This document shows positions 34,863 through 43,566 of a stretch of 64,000 nt of DNA, one piece after another. Each line of letters opens with the position of its first letter. Positions within the stretch are counted from its first letter, which is position 1. Source of the DNA: Gemmatimonadota bacterium (lineage in GTDB: Bacteria; Gemmatimonadota; Gemmatimonadetes; Longimicrobiales; Gaopeijiaceae); NCBI GenBank assembly GCA_022560615.1, contig JADFSR010000016.1, positions 26,028-90,027 of the forward strand. The letters are read 5' to 3'. The notes beneath the pieces were generated by a model, which saw only the letters and a list, made by a program, of their open reading frames with translations, did not search any database and had not been told where the DNA came from. Both the position numbers and the translations under genes were made by a program.

Positions 34863-36035
34863 ATGTCCGACGAACAGAAGCCGGCTCGCACCCCCGGACC
34901 TGCGACGCTCGGTATCCACGGCGGCGGATACGAGAAGCGCCCTGGGCAACCTGTGGTACCGCCCATCGTGCAGAGCGCGACGTTCCACTGGGCCACGCCC
35001 GACGATGGCGAGCTACTTTATGGCCGGCACGGGAACCCCAACCAACTCATGGTTGGGCGCAAGATCGCGGCGCTGGAGGGTACCGAGGCCGCGGTGGCCC
35101 TCGGAAGCGGCATGGGTGCGACCGCGATGACGTTTCTCGCGCTCGTCGAAGCAGGTGACCACATCGTGGCGTCGTCGTACCTGTACGGTGCCACGCAGGC
35201 GTTGCTCGGGGACGAGCTTCCACGGCGGGGGGTCAAGACGACCTTCGTCAGTCCGGAGTCGCTCGACGAGTGGCGGGACGCGGTGCAGCCGAACACGCGG
35301 GTCTTTCACCTCGAATTGCCGACCAACCCCAGCCTGCGTTTCTTCGATCCGAGGCCGATCGTGGCACTCGCGCGCGAACATGGAATTACCGTCACATGCG
35401 ACGCCACGTTCGCTTCGCCGGTGAACTTCCGTGGTATCGAAGTGGGCATCGACGTGGTCATCCACAGCGCTACGAAGTATCTCGGGGGTCACTCTGACCT
35501 GATCGCCGGGGCGGTCGCCGGCGCCAGCGACTTGGTGGAGGAAGTCACGCGGCTCTCGCGTCTGTACGGCCCGGCGCTGGACCCCAATGCGGCGTGGCTG
35601 TTGGACAGGGGCATGCGAACGCTCGACGTGCGTGTCGCCCGGCACAACGCGAACGCCGCCGCGATCGCAGAGTGGTTCGTAACACAGGAACAGGTCGTGA
35701 CGACGATCTACCCTGGTTTGGCCAGCCACCCCGACCATGCGATCGCCGCCGAGTTGATGAACGGATTCGGAGGCATGGTGAGCATCGTGCTAGCGGGGGG
35801 TGGGGATGCCGCAGATCGTTTCATGGGCGGGCTGAAGGTGGCGCTCGCCGCGCCCAGCTTGGGAGGCGTGGAGACGTTGGTCTCACAACCGCGCCACACG
35901 TCCCACGTCGGGCTGAGTCCGGGAGAGCGCGAGGCCCTGGGGATCCCCGAGGGCTTCGTCCGCATCAGCGTCGGGATTGAGAACGTCGAAGATCTGATCG
36001 CCGACTTCGATCAGGCGCTGCGTGTGGGCTCGTAG
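34863..36035 (+). CDS. Cys/Met-metabolism PLP-dependent lyase or synthase
   Basis: A 390-aa enzyme; ATG preceded by AGGGAGGCACC. Fold-type I, Cys/Met family: YGRHGNPNQLMVGRKIAALE, GSGMGATAMTFLAL, ELPTNPSLRFFDPRPIVAL, the PLP lysine in VIHSATKYLGGHSDLIAG, and C-terminal SLGGVETLVSQPRHTSHVG. Members include cystathionine gamma-lyase, methionine gamma-lyase and O-acyl-homoserine sulfhydrylase; specificity cannot be fixed from sequence. A second, different member is at 50804-51967. It ends near pruA, convergent. Confidence 0.9.
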   Translation: MSDEQKPARTPGPATLGIHGGGYEKRPGQPVVPPIVQSATFHWATPDDGELLYGRHGNPNQLMVGRKIAALEGTEAAVALGSGMGATAMTFLALVEAGDHIVASSYLYGATQALLGDELPRRGVKTTFVSPESLDEWRDAVQPNTRVFHLELPTNPSLRFFDPRPIVALAREHGITVTCDATFASPVNFRGIEVGIDVVIHSATKYLGGHSDLIAGAVAGASDLVEEVTRLSRLYGPALDPNAAWLLDRGMRTLDVRVARHNANAAAIAEWFVTQEQVVTTIYPGLASHPDHAIAAELMNGFGGMVSIVLAGGGDAADRFMGGLKVALAAPSLGGVETLVSQPRHTSHVGLSPGEREALGIPEGFVRISVGIENVEDLIADFDQALRVGS

Positions 36036-36041
36036 GGCCCC

Positions 36042-36074
36042 CCCTTCATCTTCCTACTTGCCGCCCATGAAGGG
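36042..36074. terminator. Inverted repeat between convergent genes
   Basis: CCCTTCAT (36042-36049) / ATGAAGGG (36067-36074), a perfect 8-bp pair spanning the pruA stop codon, just after the stop of the PLP-enzyme gene. Could be a bidirectional terminator; there is no strong T-tract. Confidence 0.3.
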
Positions 36075-37682
36075 ATAGGTGTAGTCGGTGGGCGGCACGA
36101 AGGTCTCCTTGATCGAGCGCGCACTCACCCAGCGTAGCAGATTCAACATCGAGCCCGCTTTGTCGTTCGTCCCGGATGCTCGCGCGCCGCCGAACGGCTG
36201 CTGGCCCACGACGGCGCCGCTCGGCTTGTCGTTGATGTAGAAGTTCCCGGCCGAGTGGCGAAGCACCTCCATCGCCTCCCGGATGGCATGACGATCTCTG
36301 GCGAACACGGCGCCGGTCAGCGCGTACGGAGAGGTGCTGTCCACGACCTTCAGCGTCTCCGACCAATCCGCGTCGTCATACACGTAGATCGTGATTACCG
36401 GCCCGAAGATCTCATCGCACATCGACGTGTAGTCGGGATTCTTGGCGACGATGATCGTGGGCCGGATGAACCAGCCTTCGGAGTCGTCGCACTCGCCCCC
36501 CACGATGACATCCGCATCGTCGGACCCCTGGGCCTCTTCGATGTAGCCCCGGATTTTCTCAAACGCCCTCTGATCGATGACCGCGTTCACGAAGTTGGTG
36601 AAGTCGCGTGGATCGCCCATGGTCAGCGCCGCGGTCTCCTCTATCAGCGGGCCCTCGAGCTCCGCCCACATGGTTGCAGGGATGTATGCCCGAGACGCCG
36701 CGCTGCATTTTTGTCCCTGGTACTCGAACGCGCCGCGGACTATCGCTGTCTTCACCGCGGCTGAGTCGCCGCTGGGATGCACGACGATGAAGTCCTTCCC
36801 ACCGGTCTCGCCAACGATGCGCGGATAACTCTTGTACGTCCCCATGCTGTCGCCGATCGTCTTCCAGAAGCTGTTGAAGACGCGCGTCGAGCCGGTGAAG
36901 TGTACACCGGCGAACTCGGGACGGGAGAGTAGATTGCTCGTGATCTGGGCCGCGTCACCGGCAATGAAATTGATCACACCGGGCGGCAAGCCGGCCTCCT
37001 CGAACAGCCTCATGACGTAGTAGTTGGAGAGGATCGCGGTGTGGCCGGGTTTCCAGACGACGGTGTTGCCCATCATCGCCGGCGTACCGGAGAGGTTGGC
37101 TCCGATCGCCGTGAAGTTGAACGGCGTCACCGCATATACGAAGCCCTCAAGCGCCCGATACTCGGAGCGGTTCCACGTCCCCTTGTCGGACATCGGCTGC
37201 ATCGAATAGATCTGCTGGGCGAAGTGCGTCCCGATGCGGAAGAAGTCGATGATCTCGCACGCGGAATCGATCTCGGCCTGGAAGGCGGTCTTGCTCTGGC
37301 CCAGCATCGTCGCGGCGTTCAGCTTCTGGCGCCATGGCCCAGCGAGCAGCTCGGCGGCACGCAGGAAGATCGCAGCGCGGTCCTCCCAGCGAGTCGTCGA
37401 CCAGTCGGCGTGCGCGTCCAGAGCGGCCGCGACCGCTCGGTCGATCTCTTTGGGACCAGCCTCGTGCGCGCGGGCGATGACGTGACCACGCGAGTGTGGC
37501 ATCACTAGGTCGAAGGTATTCCCGGTGCGTATCTCCTCGCCCCCGATGATGAGGGGGACCTCGATCACTTCACTCGCTTGCGCCTCGAGTTCGGCCTTTA
37601 ACTCGGCGCGCTCGCTAGTGCCGGGTGCGTAAGAGAGAACCGGTTCGTTCGACGGAGGCGGAAGCGTGGGGATGCCGTTCAT
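36054..37682 (-). CDS. pruA: 1-pyrroline-5-carboxylate (glutamate semialdehyde) dehydrogenase
   Basis: Oxidises glutamate semialdehyde to glutamate in proline catabolism; 542 aa, consistent with the stand-alone PruA/RocA class. Motifs: EVPLIIGGEEIRTGNTFDLV at the N-terminus, VTPFNFTAIGANLSGTPAMM, the NAD-site GSTRVFNSFWKTIGDS, IVGETGGKDFIVVHPSGDSA with the general-base Glu, GAFEYQGQKCSAASRAYIP with the nucleophilic Cys, and EIFGPVITIYVYDDADW. The family is well matched. No putA-type proline dehydrogenase domain is fused and none is adjacent. Its 5' end is preceded by a minus-strand terminator at 37725-37764. Confidence 0.94.
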   Translation of the reverse strand: MNGIPTLPPPSNEPVLSYAPGTSERAELKAELEAQASEVIEVPLIIGGEEIRTGNTFDLVMPHSRGHVIARAHEAGPKEIDRAVAAALDAHADWSTTRWEDRAAIFLRAAELLAGPWRQKLNAATMLGQSKTAFQAEIDSACEIIDFFRIGTHFAQQIYSMQPMSDKGTWNRSEYRALEGFVYAVTPFNFTAIGANLSGTPAMMGNTVVWKPGHTAILSNYYVMRLFEEAGLPPGVINFIAGDAAQITSNLLSRPEFAGVHFTGSTRVFNSFWKTIGDSMGTYKSYPRIVGETGGKDFIVVHPSGDSAAVKTAIVRGAFEYQGQKCSAASRAYIPATMWAELEGPLIEETAALTMGDPRDFTNFVNAVIDQRAFEKIRGYIEEAQGSDDADVIVGGECDDSEGWFIRPTIIVAKNPDYTSMCDEIFGPVITIYVYDDADWSETLKVVDSTSPYALTGAVFARDRHAIREAMEVLRHSAGNFYINDKPSGAVVGQQPFGGARASGTNDKAGSMLNLLRWVSARSIKETFVPPTDYTYPFMGGK

Positions 37683-37724
37683 GGCGCAGCGCGGAAGTTG
37701 GCGGGTCAGCGGGATGTGTGGACG

Positions 37725-37764
37725 AAAAAAGGGGGCGGGGGAACCGCATCGTTCTCCCGCCCCC
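37725..37764 (-). terminator. Strong intrinsic terminator of a short minus-strand transcript
   Basis: A 14-bp stem (37731-37744 with 37751-37764, one mismatch) very rich in G:C, loop of six bases, followed on the minus strand by a run of six T. It would end transcription coming from the right, i.e. from the region 37788-38070 that lies upstream of mrp, before pruA is reached. Confidence 0.85.
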
Positions 37765-37787
37765 CAGACCTGCCCGTCTCGGTCAGA

Positions 37788-37922
37788 TCACCCGAAGAAG
37801 TTCACCTTGCCCATACCCTCACGCAACCGCTCCCGGCCGCTCTGAGCACCGAAGAAGTTGATCCGCACGCGTGGGATATTCACGAGCCCCGCCCGCCGCT
37901 CCTGCGGGTCGTTGGCCTGCAA
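37788..37922 (-). CDS. Possible small protein ending in an NFFG repeat
   Basis: Tentative 44-aa ORF from TTG 37922: MQANDPQERRAGLVN, IPRVRINFFGAQSGRERLRE, GMGKVNFFG, stop. The frame stays open further upstream (KKGTGGPNLESYSATIA), without an ATG. The motif [IV]NFFG appears twice, including at the very C-terminus. Third-position G+C looks coding-like. A strong terminator starts 24 bp after the stop, so a transcript very likely ends here; whether it is translated, or a small RNA, is open. A GTG at about 37955 with AAAGG upstream opens a different frame and would need a frameshift to join. Confidence 0.35.
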   Translation of the reverse strand: MQANDPQERRAGLVNIPRVRINFFGAQSGRERLREGMGKVNFFG

Positions 37923-38074
37923 AGCGATCGTGGCGGAATAGCTTTCGAGATTTGGTCCACCGGTACCTTTCTTCCGGTTTTGGGCTACGTTTTTCCGCGC
38001 TCCGCGCCTGTGTCGCGGCTGCGGCCCATTGAGAGGAGCCCGTCCGTCCGGCTGGCCGAACCAAGAAAGTGGAC

Positions 38075-39181
38075 ATGAATTCAGACGAGTTGCGTCGCTC
38101 GGTCATGACCGCCCTCTCCCGTATCAAGCACCCGGGGAGTGGGCGCGACCTCATTGCTGGCGGACACGTACAGAACCTCGAGGTGGGCGACGACGGTGTC
38201 GTGCGCTATCAGTTTCTGCTACGGCCGGAGGACTCGGGGGAGCTGGTCAAGGAGGCCCGCGCGGCGACCGAGGGGGTCGGAGGCGTTACCGACGTCAAAG
38301 TGAACGTGCAGCTTCCCCAAATGGCTGTGTCCGGTGGCGAAGGGAGGCAGGGCGGGCTAAAGCCTGGAACGGTCCCAGCCCCGACGCCCAAGCCAGGCAT
38401 CCTCACGAGCGTGAAGCAGGTGATCGCCGTGAGCTCGGGGAAGGGTGGCGTCGGCAAGTCCATGGTCGCCGCGAACCTCGCCGCGGCGTTTGCGTGCGCG
38501 GGCCGTATGGTCGGGCTCTTGGATGCGGACATCTACGGCCCGAATATCCCCCTGATGTTCGGTGTGGATCGGCGTCCGTCCGTGAGCGGCGAGAAAGGCC
38601 AGGAGCTCATCGAACCGCTCGAAGCCCATGGAGTGAAGCTCATGAGTCTCGGCTTTCTTCTCGACAAGGAGCAGCCGGCGATCATGCGTGGACCCCTCGT
38701 CTCCGGCATCCTCAAGCAGTTCTTGGAGCAGGTCGATTGGGGTCCGCTCGACCTACTGGTGATCGACATGCCTCCGGGCACCGGGGACGCTCAGCTCTCC
38801 CTGGTGCAGACGATCGACTTGGCTGGCGCGGTGATGGTGACGACGCCGCAGGATGTCTCCACCGGCGACGTGCGGCGCGGCGTGAAGATGTTCGAGCGAG
38901 TGAATACCCGCGTGCTCGGCGTGGTCGAGAACATGAGTGGGCTCGCGTGCCCGCACTGCGAAGAGATCATCGATGTCTTCGGCTCGGGCGGGGGAGAGGC
39001 GCTGGCGAAGGAGATGAAGCTCTCGTTCCTCGGACGCGTGCCGCTAGATCCGGCGGTGCGCATGGCCGGGGACGACGGAGCGCCCACGGTCCTTTCCGCA
39101 CCGGAATCGGCAGCGGCCGTGGCGCTCATTGCGGTGAAGGACGCCGTCGAAAAACGCCTAGAGGCTTTGGCGGAAGCCTAG
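38075..39181 (+). CDS. mrp: Mrp/ApbC family iron-sulfur carrier P-loop ATPase
   Basis: Iron-sulfur cluster carrier, 368 aa from ATG 38075 (GTG 38069 is an alternative). The N-terminal ~90 residues are the MIP18/DUF59 domain (RRSVMTALSRIKHPGSGRDL). Then the deviant Walker A SSGKGGVGKSMVAANLA, switch DADIYGPNIPLMFG, IDMPPGTGDAQLSLVQT, and the C-terminal cluster-binding pair in MSGLACPHCEE (CxxC). Identification is firm. Divergent from the small minus-strand transcript. Confidence 0.95.
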   Translation: MNSDELRRSVMTALSRIKHPGSGRDLIAGGHVQNLEVGDDGVVRYQFLLRPEDSGELVKEARAATEGVGGVTDVKVNVQLPQMAVSGGEGRQGGLKPGTVPAPTPKPGILTSVKQVIAVSSGKGGVGKSMVAANLAAAFACAGRMVGLLDADIYGPNIPLMFGVDRRPSVSGEKGQELIEPLEAHGVKLMSLGFLLDKEQPAIMRGPLVSGILKQFLEQVDWGPLDLLVIDMPPGTGDAQLSLVQTIDLAGAVMVTTPQDVSTGDVRRGVKMFERVNTRVLGVVENMSGLACPHCEEIIDVFGSGGGEALAKEMKLSFLGRVPLDPAVRMAGDDGAPTVLSAPESAAAVALIAVKDAVEKRLEALAEA

Positions 39182-39189
39182 ACCCCCGG

Positions 39190-39423
39190 CTATTCGCCTA
39201 GCCACTTCCGGTCGGCTGCGGACAACGAGCCTCCACCGGTCATCTTCTCGAAGATCTTCACGGCGATCCAACCCACCAAGAGGACCGGCGCGACCTTGAA
39301 GAGCAAGAAGAACGCGAGGCCGAAGGTCAGCGAGAACAGCGTGCCGACGATCGATAGCACGACCCCGGCGACGAGCAGGGTCACGAGGCCCACTGCGAAG
39401 AATGTCAGTAGCGTGCCAATCAT
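39190..39423 (-). CDS. Small membrane protein
   Basis: A 77-aa protein with two hydrophobic segments (LLTFFAVGLVTLLVAGVVLS, FGLAFFLLFKVAPVLLVGWI) and a short charged C-terminus (KMTGGGSLSAADRKWLGE). Preceded by AGGAGGACACC. Last gene of the sigma/anti-sigma run on the minus strand, 26 bp after the toast-rack-like gene. Function unknown; its place suggests an envelope-stress accessory role. Confidence 0.75.
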   Translation of the reverse strand: MIGTLLTFFAVGLVTLLVAGVVLSIVGTLFSLTFGLAFFLLFKVAPVLLVGWIAVKIFEKMTGGGSLSAADRKWLGE

Positions 39424-39449
39424 GGTGTCCTCCTAACGAACCGTGTCAC

Positions 39450-40286
39450 TCAGCGAATCCACACAACCTTGACGCTGCCGAACGCGGCGTGCAGGTCGAT
39501 CGTCACCTTCCGCTCCGCGTCTTCCCAGTCGAGCGAGTAGTACGCATCGCCCCGCTTGACCATGCCTTCGGAATCCAGGGACACGAGGAAGCCGTCCTTT
39601 CTGAGCCGCACACCCAGCCCTTCCGGGATCCGGAGCTCGAGCGCCCCCAGGCCCATGTCGATCGAGACCCTCGCATCACGCTGCCAGCGGCCGTTGAACC
39701 AGAGCGTGACTTGGCCCACGCCGGCGTCGATCTCGATGCGTTCGGCGTTGAGATTGCCGAGATGCCGAGCCTCAAACTCGGCCGCGCCGATCTCGAAGCG
39801 CGCCGTCGACATGCGTACCGAGTTGGGCTCCGAGATATCGATCGTCGACTGCGAGGCTCCCGTGCTCAGATCGAGGTCCGTCAACGCCAGCCCGCCGAGG
39901 TCGATGTCAGCTCGTACCGCTCCGTACTCGAGATCCATGTCCATCGGAATCCCCCGCGCGAACTCGAGATCGAGCTCACCACTCTGCTTCCGACGACCGA
40001 TGTTGAAGCCACGCCCGATCGACTCCACCCCGAGTCGCAGGCGATTCCCCGAGAAGTCCGAAACCGGCTCGAACATCTCTTCGTCGTAGCGCAGATTCAT
40101 GCGGTACAGCACGTTCCCATCCGCTGCTCTCACCTTGAGGCGACCTGCGGCGTACTCCACGAAGACCCGTATTTCGTCATTGTCCTCGATCATGTGTGAC
40201 GTCGTCAGGGTGCGCCAACTCTGGCCCGCGAGGAGCCCCGGGGCCACGGCTGCGGCTACGGCACCGATGTAGAAGGCCTTACGCAT
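39450..40286 (-). CDS. Toast-rack/DUF4097-like periplasmic beta protein
   Basis: A 278-aa protein with signal peptide (AFYIGAVAAAVAPGLLAGQ). The mature part is built of short beta repeats: LKVRAADGNVLYRMNLRYD, AVRADIDLGGLALTDLDLS, AEFEARHLGNLNAERIEID, GVGQVTLWFNGRWQRDARVS, the pattern of DUF4097/toast-rack domains found in proteins encoded beside ECF sigma and PspC-like genes. The last residues (AAFGSVKVVWIR) match the repeat end. Overlaps the upstream gene by 8 nt. Probably an envelope-associated sensor or structural protein; role inferred. Confidence 0.78.
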   Translation of the reverse strand: MRKAFYIGAVAAAVAPGLLAGQSWRTLTTSHMIEDNDEIRVFVEYAAGRLKVRAADGNVLYRMNLRYDEEMFEPVSDFSGNRLRLGVESIGRGFNIGRRKQSGELDLEFARGIPMDMDLEYGAVRADIDLGGLALTDLDLSTGASQSTIDISEPNSVRMSTARFEIGAAEFEARHLGNLNAERIEIDAGVGQVTLWFNGRWQRDARVSIDMGLGALELRIPEGLGVRLRKDGFLVSLDSEGMVKRGDAYYSLDWEDAERKVTIDLHAAFGSVKVVWIR

Positions 40287-41892
40287 CGTCGGAACCCTCC
40301 GCTACCTGGTCAGCCGTGGCGTCGGCATCCACGTCGACATCCACCTCCATCGCGGCTTCCCACGCGGCATCCGCGTCATACGCGGACGACCACTCCCGGC
40401 GCCGACCCGCCCGAGTGAGCAGGACTGCTCCGAATCCGATCTGGACGGCGAAGAAGGTGATCACCGATCCCGCGAATACGAGTAGTCCGGTGAGGAAGCC
40501 GAGGAACGGCGCGATCGAGATCACGTTGGCCGCCATGAAGGCGAACATCAGTGCAAAAAGCCCACCGAAGATCGTGTAGATCGGGTTCGACTTCCGAATC
40601 CAGCCGGTCCACGGGTATTCGCTGTCGGCAAGCCACTCGCCGGTATTGCGGGCGACCACGACGTACCCCATCACGCCCGCTGCGCAAGCGGCCAGCGGAA
40701 AGAGTGGTAGCCACGCGACCGCTACCGGAATCCCGATGATCGAGACCAGGAGCGCGACGGTTCCGAGAAGCCACACGGGAATCAGCAGGAGCGTGCCTGC
40801 CAAACCGACTATCGCCGAACGGCCGGGAGAGCGTCGAGCGGTCTCGGCGATCGCGTCCACGTTGGTGCCCGCGAAAGCGACCGCGCCCGCCCCGAGAAGG
40901 CCCAGCACCAAGATGCTGATCAGGTTCTTGATGAGCTCACCGACGCCTCGGAAGACCGAACGAAATGGGGCCATGAGCGAGAAGCCATCGTCGTCATCAC
41001 TGAACTCCAGACGGGTCACGTCGCGCAGTTCCCGGCGCAGCTGACTCCGAAACTCGTCCTGCAATTCCTCGCGGATCCGGTTCCGGATCTCGGCCTCGAG
41101 GTCACGCTCTTCGTCGAGCAGATCGACTAGACCCTCTTCCACGATGCCGAGATTGCGAAGTAGGCGGGCGTCGGCAAGGCGAACCTCTCCGCGGACTCGG
41201 CTCTCTTCGAGCAGCTCCAGCGTGCCATCCACCACGATGACGTCGCCGTCGACTTCGCCCCCGATGCTCACGTCGCCCTGGATCACCACGAGCGTGCCGT
41301 CTACGGTCGTGCCAGCGGGCACGACGACGTCCTCATCGACATGAATGACGAATTCGCCTCGCAAACCCGCAAGCGCCTCCCCCAGCAAGCCGAGCTCGCC
41401 CGTCGCGTTGAGAAACAGCGAAAGCAGGGACCCAGGCGTGCCTGTGATCGTCGCCGGCACCGTCGTTGGGTTGCTGCTGACCGCGACATCGAACGCGGAC
41501 AGCGCGTCTTCCAACGCGCGGTCGACTTCCTGTGCCAAGTCGGCCAACTCCCCCGCCAACTCAGCGGGGACCGACCAGTCTGAGAGCATGACTGCGAGCT
41601 CGCCGTCGTCCAAGGACACGGCCTGGCCAAGCAGGGACCGCCATGCGGCCTCCAGATCGTCGCCCGGCTCGAACATGCCGACGACGACTCCATCGATCAG
41701 GACCACACCGTCCTCGAAAGCGATCTCGAGCGTGCCGTCGTCGGAGAATTCGAGTCGGAGTGCGGCTTCCGACCGACCGACTGCGACCTCCTTCGATACG
41801 ACATCGCGGAGCTGCGCCTCGACCGCCGACGGTGCGACCAGCAAGGCGAGGCCGAAGGCCGTCAGAGTGCTACGAAACAGAAGCTTGAGCAT
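40279..41892 (-). CDS. Bactofilin-like (polymer-forming) membrane protein
   Basis: A 537-aa protein from ATG 41892 (ATG 41901 also possible); start lies within the end of the anti-sigma gene. Signal-like N-terminus (LFRSTLTAFGLALLVAPSAVEA). A middle right-handed beta stretch with bactofilin-like turns (VDGTLVVIQGDVSIGGEVDG, DVIVVDGTLELLEESRVRGE), then four or more TMs in the C-terminal third (LISILVLGLLGAGAVAFAGT, LLLIPVWLLGTVALLVSIIG, FMAANVISIAPFLGFLTGLL). The acidic C-terminus is DVDVDADATADQ. Likely an envelope polymer or scaffold controlled by the adjacent sigma factor; function is inferred. Confidence 0.78.
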   Translation of the reverse strand: MLKLLFRSTLTAFGLALLVAPSAVEAQLRDVVSKEVAVGRSEAALRLEFSDDGTLEIAFEDGVVLIDGVVVGMFEPGDDLEAAWRSLLGQAVSLDDGELAVMLSDWSVPAELAGELADLAQEVDRALEDALSAFDVAVSSNPTTVPATITGTPGSLLSLFLNATGELGLLGEALAGLRGEFVIHVDEDVVVPAGTTVDGTLVVIQGDVSIGGEVDGDVIVVDGTLELLEESRVRGEVRLADARLLRNLGIVEEGLVDLLDEERDLEAEIRNRIREELQDEFRSQLRRELRDVTRLEFSDDDDGFSLMAPFRSVFRGVGELIKNLISILVLGLLGAGAVAFAGTNVDAIAETARRSPGRSAIVGLAGTLLLIPVWLLGTVALLVSIIGIPVAVAWLPLFPLAACAAGVMGYVVVARNTGEWLADSEYPWTGWIRKSNPIYTIFGGLFALMFAFMAANVISIAPFLGFLTGLLVFAGSVITFFAVQIGFGAVLLTRAGRRREWSSAYDADAAWEAAMEVDVDVDADATADQVAEGSDDA

Positions 41893-42820
41893 ATCGTCCA
41901 TCCAAGGGATGCGTAGCAAGAACGTGTTTGTAGAGCACGCGTAGCGCGAACGCACACGCGGCTGCGTATAGGAGAACGCCTGCGGCCACCACCAGCGGTG
42001 CCGCGGCGAGTCCATCCAAAAGCGAGAGAGCTCCCGACGCTTGGGCAATCTCCGCAGCGAACGCGGAGAGCGTGGCCCATCCAGCCGAGGCGGCATCGCT
42101 GAACTGCCACCACGCGTACGAGGCGAGCGAGCCCGGCGTGAGAGTCGGGTGCGAGACCAAAGCGGAGAAGACCAGCCCGGCGGTGACGGCAGGCGCGACC
42201 GCGACTCCCGAGATCGCCGCCCAAGCATTTCTCGTCTGGGGTACGAGCTTCCCGGCCCACGCGACCGCCTTCTGCCACGCCGGCACAGGTACCGATGCCG
42301 CAATAGCCGCGGGCATACGCAGGCCGGCCATGACCCGACTGGCGAACTGGTCACCGGGCTCGAGGCGCGGCAGGCGATCGAGCGTCGCGAATACCGAGCG
42401 CCAGGCATCGGCCTGCTTCGCGCACTGCCCGCACGAACTCAAGTGGGTCTCCATCCGCGCGACCTGCCTGGCCGGCACGAGGCCCTCGAGCATCCCCTGC
42501 AGTCGGTCGGCCGAAATGTGGCCATCGGCCCGACCCGGGACGAGTACAGCGATCCGGTTCCGGATGCGCGCGGCGAGCGGTAGCGGTCCCGGAATCCGAA
42601 CGTCCGCCATGACCCGATCCTGGAAGCCCTCATGCGGGCGCACTGAAGGAAGGCTACTCAGCTCGGAGAACAGAGAGCGCCAGACTTCGAGTTCCGACGA
42701 GCAACGCGCGCACGATCCGAGGTGCTCCTCGACCGAGGCGTCCTCCCCCCCGGGGAGGTCGCCCTCGAGGAACGCCTGCAGAATTTCGGCGCTCAAATGC
42801 TCGTTGGACATACCAGTCAT
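41870..42820 (-). CDS. Double zinc-finger anti-sigma factor
   Basis: A 316-aa membrane protein encoded next to an ECF sigma gene. Two zinc-binding anti-sigma modules: EEHLGSCARCSSELEVWRSL near residue 33 and ETHLSSCGQCAKQADAWRSV near residue 123 (each HxxxCxxC). Hydrophobic stretches (AWAAISGVAVAPAVTAGLVF and PLVVAAGVLLYAAACAFALR) would anchor it. It holds the sigma factor inactive until a signal triggers release. A candidate ECF promoter lies directly upstream (42856-42885). Its 3' end overlaps the next gene. Confidence 0.88.
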   Translation of the reverse strand: MTGMSNEHLSAEILQAFLEGDLPGGEDASVEEHLGSCARCSSELEVWRSLFSELSSLPSVRPHEGFQDRVMADVRIPGPLPLAARIRNRIAVLVPGRADGHISADRLQGMLEGLVPARQVARMETHLSSCGQCAKQADAWRSVFATLDRLPRLEPGDQFASRVMAGLRMPAAIAASVPVPAWQKAVAWAGKLVPQTRNAWAAISGVAVAPAVTAGLVFSALVSHPTLTPGSLASYAWWQFSDAASAGWATLSAFAAEIAQASGALSLLDGLAAAPLVVAAGVLLYAAACAFALRVLYKHVLATHPLDGRYAQASVS

Positions 42821-42855
42821 GCGGTCTCGACTCTGTTGCGAATCCCTCGGCTGCC

Positions 42856-42885
42856 CTTACGGGCCCGCGATTCACGAAGTTTCAC
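42856..42885 (-). promoter_or_regulatory. Candidate ECF sigma promoter before the anti-sigma gene
   Basis: Minus-strand GTGAAAC, 17 bases, CGTAAGGGC; -10-like CGTAAG at 42856-42861 and -35-like GTGAAA at 42880-42885. It lies 36 bp before the anti-sigma ATG. The same two blocks with identical spacing precede the M48 peptidase gene (50775-50804). Resembles ECF promoters (GAAC-type -35, CGT-type -10); assignment to the adjacent sigma is inferred. Confidence 0.6.
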
Positions 42886-42966
42886 AATAAACGGTGTCTC
42901 GGCCCACGCGTGACCGGGGCCCGGGAAGGTGCTTCGCACGGGTCTTTTCGGCACATGTGTCATCCG

Positions 42967-43566
42967 TCACGTAACCAGATGAGACAGACGTTTCTTGAGC
43001 TCGGAGCGGGCGCGATGCAGATAGGTCTTCACCGTTCCCAGCGGGAGCTCCATGATGTCCGCAATCTCGTCGTAGGCGTACCCCTCGACATGGCGCAACT
43101 GAATCACGGTACGGTACTCCTCGCGGAGCTCTCCGATCGCCTCTTCGATCTGCCCACCAAGCTCTCGGTTCTCGACGAATTCCTGAGGGTTTTCGTCCTT
43201 CGATTCGAGCACCAACTGCGACCGCGAGACTTCGTCCGCGGTCGTCGCGTGCGGCGATCCGTGGATCGAGATTGTATCGAGCTTTCGCTTGCGCAGGTAA
43301 TCGATGGTGTGGTTGTTCGCGATCTTGAAGATCCAGTTGCTGAACTTGTAGCTGGTTTTGTACGTGCCGATCGCGTTGAACGCACGAATGAACGCTTCCT
43401 GCGCCAGGTCCTCCGCCAGCGCTCGGTCCCTCACCATTCGGTAGATGAGCGAGAACACCGGGCGCTCGTACCGGGAGAGCAACTCGCGGAACGCGGGTTC
43501 GCGACCACCGGCCGCGAGCGTGGCCAGCTCGCGATCATCGATCTGTGCGTAATCGAGGGCGCCCAG
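42967..43566 (-). CDS. ECF-family RNA polymerase sigma factor (start codon uncertain)
   Basis: Sigma-70 region 2: FRELLSRYERPVFSLIYRMV, RALAEDLAQEAFIRAFNAI, FSNWIFKIANNHTIDYLRKR; region 4: EEYRTVIQLRHVEGYAYDEI, ADIMELPLGTVKTYLHRARS. About 199 aa if initiated at CTG 43566, a normal ECF length. No ATG, GTG or TTG occurs in frame anywhere between region 2 and 43700. A strong AAGGAGGG exists at 43652-43659 but no usual start follows it. Either an unusual start is used or the sequence has an error. The paired anti-sigma and bactofilin-like genes follow. Confidence 0.88.
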   Translation of the reverse strand: MGALDYAQIDDRELATLAAGGREPAFRELLSRYERPVFSLIYRMVRDRALAEDLAQEAFIRAFNAIGTYKTSYKFSNWIFKIANNHTIDYLRKRKLDTISIHGSPHATTADEVSRSQLVLESKDENPQEFVENRELGGQIEEAIGELREEYRTVIQLRHVEGYAYDEIADIMELPLGTVKTYLHRARSELKKRLSHLVT

